Assembly (NCBI GenBank): GCA_023375785.1
Contig: SZWC01000582.1
Coordinates: 331,012-352,331 of the forward strand
Origin: Penium margaritaceum
Lineage: Eukaryota > Streptophyta > Zygnematophyceae > Desmidiales > Peniaceae
Reading direction: 5' to 3'
DNA: 21,320 nt
Shown: positions 10,857 through 20,330 of the stretch, piece by piece
Layout: each line of letters starts with the position of its first letter
Numbering within the stretch: position 1 is the first letter of the stretch
Notes under the pieces: generated by a model
What the model was told of the DNA's origin: nothing
Seen by the model: only the letters and a program-made list of their open reading frames with translations
The model's database searches: none
Program-made: the position numbers and the translations under genes

Positions 10857-11481
10857 ACGTGTAAGTGCGTGTAAGTGTGTGTAAGTACGTGGAAGAGCGT
10901 GTAAGTACATGTTAGTCCATGGAAGTGCGTGTTAGTGCGTGCAATTGCGAGTAAGTTTGTGCAAGTGTATGTAAGTGTGTGTAAGTGCGTGTAAGTGCGT
11001 GTAAGTACATGTAAGTGCATGTAAGTGAGTGTAAGTGTGTGTCAGTGCATGTAAGTATGTGTAAATGTGTCTAAGTGCGTGTAAGTATGTGTAAGTGCAT
11101 GTAAGTGTGTGTAAGTATGTGTAAGTGCGTGGAAGTGCGTGTAAGTGTGTGTAAGTGTGTGTAAGTGCGTGTAAGTGTGTGTAAGTACGTGGAAGAGCGT
11201 GTAAGTACATGTTAGTCCATGGAAGTGCGTGTTAGTGCGTGCAATTGCGAGTAAGTTTGTGCAAGTGTATGTAAGTGTGTGTAAGTGCGTGTAAGTGCGT
11301 GTAAGTACATGTAAGTGCATGTAAGTGAGTGTAAGTGTGTGTCAGTGCATGTAAGTATGTGTAAATGTGTCTAAGTGCGTGTAAGTATGTGTAAGTGCAT
11401 GTAAGTGTGTGTAAGTATGTGTAAGTGCGTGGAAGTGCGTGTAAGTGTGTGTAAGTGTGTGTAAGTGCGTGTAAGTGTGTG
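10857..11481 (+). repeat. 300-bp tandem duplication (~2.1 copies)
   Basis: 10861-11160 and 11161-11460 are the same sequence base for base by eye. Markers are GGAAGAGCG, TTAGTCCATGGAAG, GCAATTGCGAG and GTCAGTGCATG. The similarity breaks at GTGAAAGTACG near 11481. Diverged relatives of its core (CATGGAAGTGCGTGTTAG) lie near 8228 and 13920. Confidence 0.93.
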
Positions 11482-13769
11482 AAAGTACGTGTAAGTACGT
11501 GTTAGTGCGTGTAAGTACATGTAAGTGCTTGTAAATACATGTAAGTGCATGTTAGTTTGTGTAAGTGTGTGTAAGTACGTGTAAGTGCGTGTAAGTGCAT
11601 GTAAGTGCATGTATGTGCGTGTAAGTGCGTGTAAGTGCGTGTAGGTGCGTGTAAGTGCGTGTAAGTACGTGTAAGTGTCTGTAAGTATGTGTAAGTGTGT
11701 GTAAGTGTATGGAAGTGTGTATTAGTGCATGTAAGTACGTGTAAGTGCGTGTAAATGTGTGCAAGTGTGTGTAAGTTCGTGTAAGTGTGTGTAAGTATGT
11801 GTAAGTGTGTGTATGTACGTGTAAATGCGTGTAAGTGCGTGTAAGTGCGTGTACGTGCATGTAAGTACGTATAAGTTTGTATAAGTATGCGTAAGTGTGT
11901 GTAAGTGCGTGTAAGTATGTGTACGTGCATGTAAGTGCATGTAAGTGCGTGTAAGTACGTGTAAGTGCGTGTAAGTGCGTGGAAGTGTGTGTAAGTATGT
12001 ATGAGTGCGTGAAAGTGCGTGTAAGTGCATTTCAGTGTGTGTGAGTGCGTGTAAGTGCTTGTAAGTTCGTGTAAGTGTGGGTAAGTACGTGTCAGTGTAT
12101 GTTAGTGCGTGTACGTACGTGTAAGTGCATATAAGTGCGTGTAATTGTGTGTAAGTGCGTGTAAGTGTGTGTTAGTGGGAATAAGTGCGTGTTAGTTTGT
12201 GTAAGTGTAAGTGCGTCTAATTGCGTGTAAGTGTGTATAATTGCATGTAAGTGTGTGTAAGTGTGTGTAAGTGAGTGTAAGTGCATCTAAGTACGTGTTA
12301 GTGCATGTTAGTGTGTGTAAGTGCATGGAAGTACGTGGAATTGCGTGTACGTACATGTAAGTGCATTTAAGTGCATGTAAGTGCGTGTAGGTGCATGTAA
12401 GTACGTGTAAGTGCGTGTAAGTGCGTAGAAGTGTGTGTACGTGTGTGCAAGTATATGTAAGTGCGTGTACGTGCGTGTAAGTGTGTGTAAGTGTGTGTCA
12501 GTGTGTATCAGTACGTGTACGTACTTGTAAGGTTGTGTAAGTGCGGGTAAGTGCGTGTAAGTACCTGTAAGTGCGTGTTAGTGCATGTAAGTACGTGCAA
12601 GTTTGTGTAAGTTTGTGTAAGTGTGTGTAAGTGTGTGTAAGTGCGTGTAAGTACATGTAAGTGCGTGTACGCACGTGTAAGTGCGTGTAAGTGAATGTAG
12701 GTGCGTGTAAGTGCGTGTAAGTGCGTGTAAGTGCATGTAAGTGTGTGTAAGTGTATGTAAGTGTGTATAAGTGGGTGTAAGTGCGTGTAAGTACGTGTAG
12801 GTACGTGAAGGTACGTGTAAGTGCATGTAAGTGCGTGTAAGTGGGTGTAAGTGTGTGTAAGTGTGTGCAAGTATGCGTAAGTGCGTATTAGTGTGTGTAA
12901 GTGCGTGTAAGTGTGTGTAAATGCGTGTAAGCGCGTGTACGTTTGTGTAAGTGCGTGTAAGTATGTGTAAGTTTGTGTTATTCCATGTAAGTGCGTGTAA
13001 GTGCATGTAAGTGCGTGTAAGTGCATGTAAGTGCCTGGTTTTTTGTGTCAGTGCGTATAAGGGTGTGTAAGTGCGAAGTGCGTGTATGTATGTGTAAGTA
13101 CGTGTAAGTGCGTGTAAGTTTGTGTAAGTTTGTGTAAGTGCATGTAAGTGCGTGTAAGTTCATGTAAGTGGATGTACGTGCGTGTAAGTGCGTGTAAGTG
13201 CGTGTCAGTTTGTGTAAGTTTGTGTACGTGCGTGTAAATGGGTGTAAGTGCGTGTAAGTGCGTGTAAGTGCGTGTAAGTGTGTATAAGTACGTGTAAATG
13301 CGTTTAAGTGCGTGTAAGTACGTGTAAGTGCACGTAAGTGTGTATAAGTGCGTGTATGTACATGTATATACGCGTAAGTTAGTGTAAATGTGTGTAAGTG
13401 TGTGTAAGTACATGTAAGTGCGTGTAAGTGTGTGTAAGTTTGTGTAAGTGCGTGTAAGTGCGTGTACGTTTGTGTAAGTGTGTGTACGTGCATGTAAGCG
13501 CGTGTAAGTTCTTGTAAGTGTGTGTAAGTGCGTGTTAATGCGTGTAAGTGCATGTGAGTGTGTGTAAGTGCGTTTAAGTGTGTGAAAGTGTATGTAAGTT
13601 CATGTTAGTTTGTGTTAGTGCGTGTAAGTTTGTATAAGTTTGTGTAAGTCCGTGTAAGCACGTGTAAGTACGTGTAAGTGCGTGTAAGTGCATGTAAGTT
13701 TGTGGAAGTGAGTGTAAGTACGTGTAAGTGTGTGGAAGTGCGTGTAAGTGCGTATAAGTACGTATAAGT

Positions 13770-13919
13770 GTGTGTAAGTGCATGTATGTGCGTGTAAGTG
13801 CGTGTAAGGGCCTGGAAGAGTGCGTAAGTACGTGTAAGTGCGTGTAAGTGTGTGTAAGTGCATGTATGTGCGTGTAAGTGCGTGTAAGGGCCTGGAAGAG
13901 TGCGTAAGTACGTGTAAGT
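13770..13919 (+). repeat. 80-bp tandem repeat, ~1.9 copies
   Basis: The marker GGGCCTGGAAGAGTGCG recurs at 13808 and 13888 (80 bp apart), preceded in both by GCATGTATGTGCG. It is immediately followed by a diverged copy of the CATGGAAGTGCGTGTTAG module. Confidence 0.85.
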
Positions 13920-15379
13920 TCATGGAAGTGCGTGTTAGTATGTGCAAGTGCATGTAAGTTTGTACAAGTGCGTGTAAGTGTGTATATGTGCGTGTGAGTG
14001 CATGTAATTGCGTGTAAGTGCGTATAAGTGAGTGTAAGTACGTGTAAGTATGAATAAGTGCATATTAGTGCGTATAAGTATGTGAAAGTGCATGTAAGTG
14101 TGTGTAAGTGCGTGTTAGTGTATGTAAGTGTGTGTAAGTGCGTGTAAGTGTATGTAAGTGCGTGTACGTGCGTGTAAGTATGTGTAAGTGTATGTAAGTG
14201 CTTGTAGGTGCGTGTAAGTGTGTGTCTAAGTGCATGTAAGTGCATGTAAGTGCGTGTAAATACGTGTAAGTACGTGTAAGTGTGTGTAAGTGTATATAAG
14301 TGTGTGTTAGTGCGTGTATGTGCGTGTAGGTACGTGTAAATGCGTGTAAATGCGTGTAAGTTTGTGTAAGTACGTATAAGTGCGTGTAAGTGTGTGTAAG
14401 TGTGTGTAAGTGCGTGTAAGTGTGTGTAAGTGTGTGTAAGTGTGTGGAAGTGTGTATAAGTGCTTGTAAGTACGTGTAAGTGCATGTAAATGTGTGTAAG
14501 TGCATGTAAGTGCGTGTAAGTGCGTGTAAGTATGTATACGTTCATGTAAGTGCGTGTAAGTACAGGAAGTACGCGTAAGTGTGTGTAAGTACGCGTAAGT
14601 GCAAGTAAGTATGTGTAAGTGAGTGTAAGTGCATGTAGGTGCGTGTCAGTAGGTGTAAGTACATGTAAGTGTGTGCAAGTGCATGTAAGTGCGTGTTTGT
14701 GCGTGTAAGTGCGTGTAAGTACGTGTAAATGTGTGTAAGTGCGTGTAAGTTGTGTACGTACGTTTAAGTATGTATAAGTGCATGTTGGTGCGTGTAAGTG
14801 CGTGTAATTGCGTGTAAGTACGTGTAAGTGCATGTAAGTGCATGTAAGTGCGTGTAAGTGCGTGTAAGTACGTGTAAGTTTGTGTAAGTACGTGTAAGTA
14901 TGTGTAAGTATGTATAAGTGCGTGTAAGCGTGTGTAAGTGCGTGTAAGTGCATGGAAGTGTGTGCAATAGCGTGTAAGTGCGAGAAGTGGGTGTAAGTGC
15001 GTGTAAATGTGTGTAAGTGCATGTAAGTGTGTGTCAGTTCGTTTAAGTACGTGTGAGTGTGTGTAAGTACATGTAAGTTTGTGTAAGTGCGTGTAAGTGC
15101 GTGTAAGTGCATGTAAGTATGTGTAAGTGCGTGTAAGTGCGTGTAAGTACGTGTAAGTTTGTGTAAGTGTATGTAGGTGTGTATAAGTGCTCGTAAGTGC
15201 GTATAAGTACATGTAAGTTAGTGTAAATGCGTGTAAGTACGTGTAAGTACGTGTAAGTGCGTGTAAGTGTGTGTTAGTCGAGTAAGTATGTATAAGTACG
15301 TATAAGTACATGTACGTTCATGTAAGTGTGCTTAAGTGCGTGTAGGTTCGTGTAAGTGCGTGTAAGTATGTGTAAGTTT

Positions 15380-15537
15380 GTGTAAGTGTGTGTAAGTGCA
15401 TGTAAGTTCGAGTAAGTGTGTGTAAGTGCATGTAAGTGCATGTAAGTTCGTGTAAGTGTGTGTAAGTGCATGTAAGTTCGAGTAAGTGTGTGTAAGTGCA
15501 TGTAAGTGCATGTAAGTTCGTGTAAGTGTGTGTAAGT
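15380..15537 (+). repeat. 70-bp tandem repeat, ~2.2 copies
   Basis: The marker TTCGAGTAAG recurs 70 bp apart (15407 and 15477), each followed by two GCATG units and a TTCGTG unit. This 70-bp block is unrelated in variant order to the one at 2511-3680. Confidence 0.85.
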
Positions 15538-15676
15538 ACGTGTTAATGCGTGTAAGTGCATGTAAGTGTGTGTAAGTATGTGAAAGTACATGTAAGTTCC
15601 AGTAAGTTCGTGTTAGTGTATGTAAGTGTGTGTAAGCACATGTAAGTTTGTGTAAGCGGGTGTAAGTGCGTGTAAG

Positions 15677-17101
15677 TGCGTGTAAGTGTGTGTAAGTTCA
15701 TGTAAGTGCTTGTAAGTGCGTGGAAGTGCGTGGAAGTGCGTATAAGTACGTGTAAGTGTGTGTAAGTACGTGTAAGTCCGTGTAAGTATGTATAAGTGCA
15801 TGCAAGTGCGTGTAAGTGCAAGAAGTACGTGTAAGTGCGTGTAAGTGCATGTAAGTGCGTGTAAGTGCATGTAAATGCATGTAAGTACGTGTAAGTATGT
15901 GTAAGTACGTGTAAGTACGTGTAAGTGTGTGTAAGTACGTGTAAGTCCGTGTAAGTATGTATAAGTGCATGCAAGTGCGTGTAAGTGCAAGAAGTACGTG
16001 TAAGTGCGTGTAAGTGCATGTAAGTGCGTGTAAGTGCATGTAAATGCATGTAAGTACGTGTAAGTATGTGTAAGTACGTGTAAGTACGTGTAAGTGCGTG
16101 TAAGTGTGTGTAAGTTCATGTAAGTGCTTGTAAGTGCGTGGAAGTGCGTGGAAGTGCGTATAAGTACGTGTAAGTGTGTGTAAGTACGTGTAAGTCCGTG
16201 TAAGTATGTATAAGTGCATGCAAGTGCGTGTAAGTGCAAGAAGTACGTGTAAGTGCGTGTAAGTGCATGTAAGTGCGTGTAAGTGCATGTAAATGCATGT
16301 AAGTACGTGTAAGTATGTGTAAGTACGTGTAAGTACGTGTAAGTGCGTGTAAGTGTGTGTAAGTTCATGTAAGTGCTTGTAAGTGCGTGGAAGTGCGTGG
16401 AAGTGCGTATAAGTACGTGTAAGTGTGTGTAAGTACGTGTAAGTCCGTGTAAGTATGTATAAGTGCATGCAAGTGCGTGTAAGTGCAAGAAGTACGTGTA
16501 AGTGCGTGTAAGTGCATGTAAGTGCGTGTAAGTGCATGTAAATGCATGTAAGTACGTGTAAGTATGTGTAAGTACGTGTAAGTACGTGTAAGTGCGTGTA
16601 AGTGTGTGTAAGTTCATGTAAGTGCTTGTAAGTGCGTGGAAGTGCGTGGAAGTGCGTATAAGTACGTGTAAGTGTGTGTAAGTACGTGTAAGTCCGTGTA
16701 AGTATGTATAAGTGCATGCAAGTGCGTGTAAGTGCAAGAAGTACGTGTAAGTGCGTGTAAGTGCATGTAAGTGCGTGTAAGTGCATGTAAATGCATGTAA
16801 GTACGTGTAAGTATGTGTAAGTACGTGTAAGTACGTGTAAGTGCGTGTAAGTGTGTGTAAGTTCATGTAAGTGCTTGTAAGTGCGTGGAAGTGCGTGGAA
16901 GTGCGTATAAGTACGTGTAAGTGTGTGTAAGTACGTGTAAGTCCGTGTAAGTATGTATAAGTGCATGCAAGTGCGTGTAAGTGCAAGAAGTACGTGTAAG
17001 TGCGTGTAAGTGCATGTAAGTGCGTGTAAGTGCATGTAAATGCATGTAAGTACGTGTAAGTATGTGTAAGTACGTGTAAGTACGTGTAAGTGCGTGTAAG
17101 T
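15677..17101 (+). repeat. 249-bp higher-order repeat, 6 copies, one shortened by 80 bp
   Basis: The marker GCAAGAAGTACG gives AGAAG at 15821, 15990, 16239, 16488, 16737 and 16986. The last four steps are exactly 249 bp and the first is 169 bp. The missing 80 bp at about 15926 are exactly eight units (the TTCATG...GGAAG...ATAAG stretch), so the second copy has an in-register deletion. 249 is 25 units minus one base because of the 9-bp AGAAG unit. The copies look identical by eye, marking a recent expansion. Confidence 0.94.
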
Positions 17102-18220
17102 GCGTGTAAGTGCGTGTGAGTGCGTGTAAGTTTATGTAAGTGCATGTAAGTGCGTGTAAGTGCGTGTAAGTGCATGTAAGTTCGTGTAAGTGCATGTAAG
17201 TGTGTGTAAGTATGTGTAAGTGTGTGTAAGTATGTGTAAGTGCGTGAAACTGCGTGTCAGTGCGTATGAGTGTGTATAAGTGCCTGTAAGTCCGTGTAAG
17301 TATGTGCAAGTTCGTGTGTGTTCGTGTAAGTGCTTGTAAGTGCGTGTAAGTACGTGTAAGTGCATGTACATGCGTGTACAAGTGTGTAAGTGCGTGTAAC
17401 TGCGTGTAGGTGCGTATAAGTTCGTGTAAGTGCGTGTAAGTACGTGTAAGTGTGTTTAAGTGCATGTAAGTGCGTGTAAGTTTGTGTAAGTGTGTGTAAG
17501 AGCGTGTAAGGCCGTGTTATTGCTTGTAAGTGCATGTAAGTACATGTAAGTGCATGTAAGTACGTGTAAGTACGTGTAAGTGCTTGTAAGTATGTGTAGG
17601 TGCGTGTAAGTGTGGGTAAGTACGTAAAAGTGCGTGTAAGTACGTGTAAGTGTGTGCAAGTGTATGTAAGTGCGTGTTAGTGCATGTAAGTGCATGCAAG
17701 TGTGTGTAAATGCGTGCAGGTACGTGTACGTTCGTGTAAGTGCATGCGAGTATGTGTAAGTGCGTGCGTGTAAGTGTGTATAAGTGTATGTAAGTGTGTA
17801 TAAGTGCATGTAAGTACCTGTTTTTTTTGTGTAAGTACGTCTAAGTGTGTATAAGTACGTGTAAGTGTGTGTAAGTATGTGTAAGTACATTAAGTGTGTG
17901 TAAGTGCGTGTAAGTGTGTGTAATTGCATCTAAGTATGTGTAAGTGCGTGGAAGTGCGTGTAAGTGCGTGTAAGTATGTGTCAGTGTGTGTCAGTACGTG
18001 GAAGTGCATGTAGGTGCGTGTACGTGTGTCTACGTGTGTGTACGTATGTGGAAGTGCGTGTAGGTACGTGTTAGTGCGTGTAAGTGCGTGTAAGTGCGTG
18101 TAAGTGCGTGTAAGTATGTGTAAGTGCGTGTAAGTGCGTGTAAGCATGTGTAAGTGCATGTCAGTCTGTATCTGTACGTGTAAGTGCATGTAAGTGCGTG
18201 TACGCGCGTGTAAGTACGTG

Positions 18221-18600
18221 TAAGTGCATGTAGGTGTGTGTAAGTTTGTGTAAGTGCGTGTAAGTGCGAATAAGTGCGTCTTAGTGCGTGTAAGTGTGTG
18301 TACGTGCGTCTAAGTGTGTGTAAGTGTGTGTAAGTGCATGTCAGTGTGTGTAAGTGTGTGTAAGTACGTGTGAGTACATGTAAGTGCATGTAAGTGCGTG
18401 TAAGTGCGTGTAAGTGCATGTAGGTGTGTGTTAGTTTGTGTAAGTGCGTGTAAGTGCGAGTAAGTGCGTGTTAGTGCGTGTAAGTGTGTGTACGTGCGTG
18501 TAAGTGTGTGTAAGTGTGTGTAAGTGCATGTCAGTGTGTGTAAGTGTGTGTAAGTACGTGTGAGTACATGTAAGTGCATGTAAGTGCGTGTAAGTGCGTG
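18221..18600 (+). repeat. 190-bp tandem duplication
   Basis: 18221-18410 and 18411-18600 align throughout, with about four differences: TAAGTTT/TTAGTTT, CGAATAAG/CGAGTAAG, GTCTTAG/GTGTTAG and GTCTAAG/GTGTAAG. Shared markers are GTCAGTGTGTG and GTGTGAGTACATG. This block is slightly older than the identical blocks elsewhere. Confidence 0.85.
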
Positions 18601-19941
18601 TAAGTACGTGTTAGTGCGTGTGAGTGCATGTAAGTGCATGTAAGTGCGTGTAGGTGTGTGTAAGTACGTGTAAGTGCGTGTAAGTGCGTGTAAGTGTGTA
18701 TAAGTGTGTGTAACTGTGTGTTAGTATGTGTAAGTGCGTGTAAGTGTGTGTAAATACGTGTAAGTGCGTGTAAGTTCGTGTAAGTACGTGTTAGTGCGTG
18801 TGAGTGCATGTAAGTGCATGTAAGTGCGTGTAGGTGCGTATAAGTACGTATATGTTTGTGTAGGTGAGTGTAAGTCCGTGTAAGTGCGTGTAAGTGTGTA
18901 TAAGTGTGTGTATGTGCGTGTAAGTGTGTGCAAGTACGTATTAGTGCATGTAAGAGCGTGTAAGTGCGTGTAAATGGGTCTAAGTGCATGTTAGTCTGTG
19001 TGAGTGTGTGTAAGTATGTGTAAGTTCGTGTTAGTGTGTGTAAATACGTGTAAGTGCGTGTAAGTGCGTGTAAGTGCATGTAAGTACGTGTAAGTTCGTG
19101 TAAGTGCGTGTAAGTGTGTGTAAGGGCGTGTAAGTGCGTGTAAGTGCATGTAAGTGTGTGTACGTGCGTGTAAGTGCGTGTAAGTACGTGTAAGTGCGTG
19201 TAAGTATGTGTAAGTACGTGTAAGTGTGTGTAAGTGCGTGTAAGTATTTGTCAGTGCATGTAAGTGCTTGTAAGGTCGTGTAAGTACGGGTAAGTGCATG
19301 TAAGTGCGTGTAAGTACGTGTAAGAGCGTGCAAGTTTGTGTAAGTTGGTGTAAGTGCGTGTAAGTACGTGTAAGTGCGTGTAAGTGCATGTAAGTGCGTG
19401 TACGCGTGTGTAAGTGCGTGCAAGTGTGTGTAGGTGTGTGTAAGTATGTGCAAGTACGTGTAAGCGCATGTAAGTGCATGTAACTGCATGTAAGTGTGTG
19501 CTAGTGAGTGTAAGTGTGTGTTAGTGCGTGTAAGTACGTGTAAGTGCGTGTAAGTACGTGTAAGTGTGTGTAAATACATGTAAGTGTGTGTAAGATTGTG
19601 TACGTGCGTGTAAGTATGTGTCAGTGTGTCTTAGTATATGGATGTGTGTGTAAGTGCGTGTAAGTGCATGTAAGTGCGTGTAAGTGCGTGTAAGTGTGTG
19701 TAAGATCATGTATGTGCATCTAAGTGCGTGTAAGGGTGTGTAAGTGCGTGTAAGTTCGTGTCAGTGCGTGTAAGTACGTGTAAGTGCGTGTACGTGCGTG
19801 TAAGTACGTGTAAGTTCGTGTTTGTGCGTGTAAGTGCGTTTAAGTACGTGTAAGTGTGTGTAAGTTTGTGTGATTGTGTATAAGTGTGTGTAAGTGCGTG
19901 TAAGTGTGTGTAAGTGTGTGTAAGTGTGTGTAAGTGTGTGC

Positions 19942-20013
19942 AAGTGCGTGTAAGTGTGAGAAGTGCATGTAAGTGCGTGTAAGTGTGAGAAGTGCATGTA
20001 AGTGCGTGTAAGT
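19942..20013 (+). repeat. 29-bp tandem repeat, ~2.5 copies
   Basis: Three units, one of them the 9-bp TGAGAAGTGC variant, form a 29-bp repeat. Copies are at 19942-19970 and 19971-19999, and a third starts at 20000. Confidence 0.85.
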
Positions 20014-20330
20014 ACATGTAAGTGCGTGTCAGTTCGTTTAAGTGTGTGTAAGTACGTGTAAGTACGTGTAAGTTTGTGTAAGTGTGTATATGTGCGTGTA
20101 AGTGAGTGTAGGTGCATGTCAGTACGTGTAAGTACGTGTAAGTGCGTGTAAGTGCGTGTAAGTGTGCGTAAGTGTGTGTAAGTGCGTGTAAGTGCATGTC
20201 AGTGCGTGTAAGTGCGTGTAAATGCGTGTAAGTATGTGTAAGTACGTGTAAGTACGTGTAAGTGTGTGTTAGTCGAGTAAGTAAGTATAAGTGCGTATAA
20301 GTGCATGAAAGTTCGTGTAAATTCGTGTCA

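Larger units (their letters stand above)
431..20330 (+). repeat. Giant 10-bp minisatellite array, consensus GTGCGTGTAA
   Basis: About 19.9 kb is built from a 10-bp unit, GTGCGTGTAA on the + strand (TTACACGCAC on the minus strand), roughly 2,000 units by length. The GTGTAAGT part is the most constant. The third base of the unit varies among all four nucleotides. The central CG is commonly CG, TG or CA. Rare units are 9 bp (xGAGAAGTGC type), 11 bp (TTCAGTTTAAG type) or carry T-runs. The register is kept for kilobases. Within the array, locally homogenised higher-order blocks, listed separately, sit among diverged units. Every plus-strand frame is stopped by the TAA in the unit, while the minus strand is open by composition, so no protein-coding gene is called here. 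Array length could be affected by assembly collapse or expansion. Confidence 0.97.

Noticed and set aside
431-20330. Telomeric or subtelomeric repeat
   Set aside because: The unit is 10 bp with a CG and lacks the G-triplet pattern of TTAGGG-, TTTAGGG- or TTTTAGGG-type telomeres. A gene exon follows directly.
431-20330. Centromeric satellite
   Set aside because: Higher-order repeats resemble centromere organisation in kind, but the unit is far shorter than nucleosome-length satellites, the array is only ~20 kb and it abuts a housekeeping-gene exon. It cannot be fully excluded without chromosome context.
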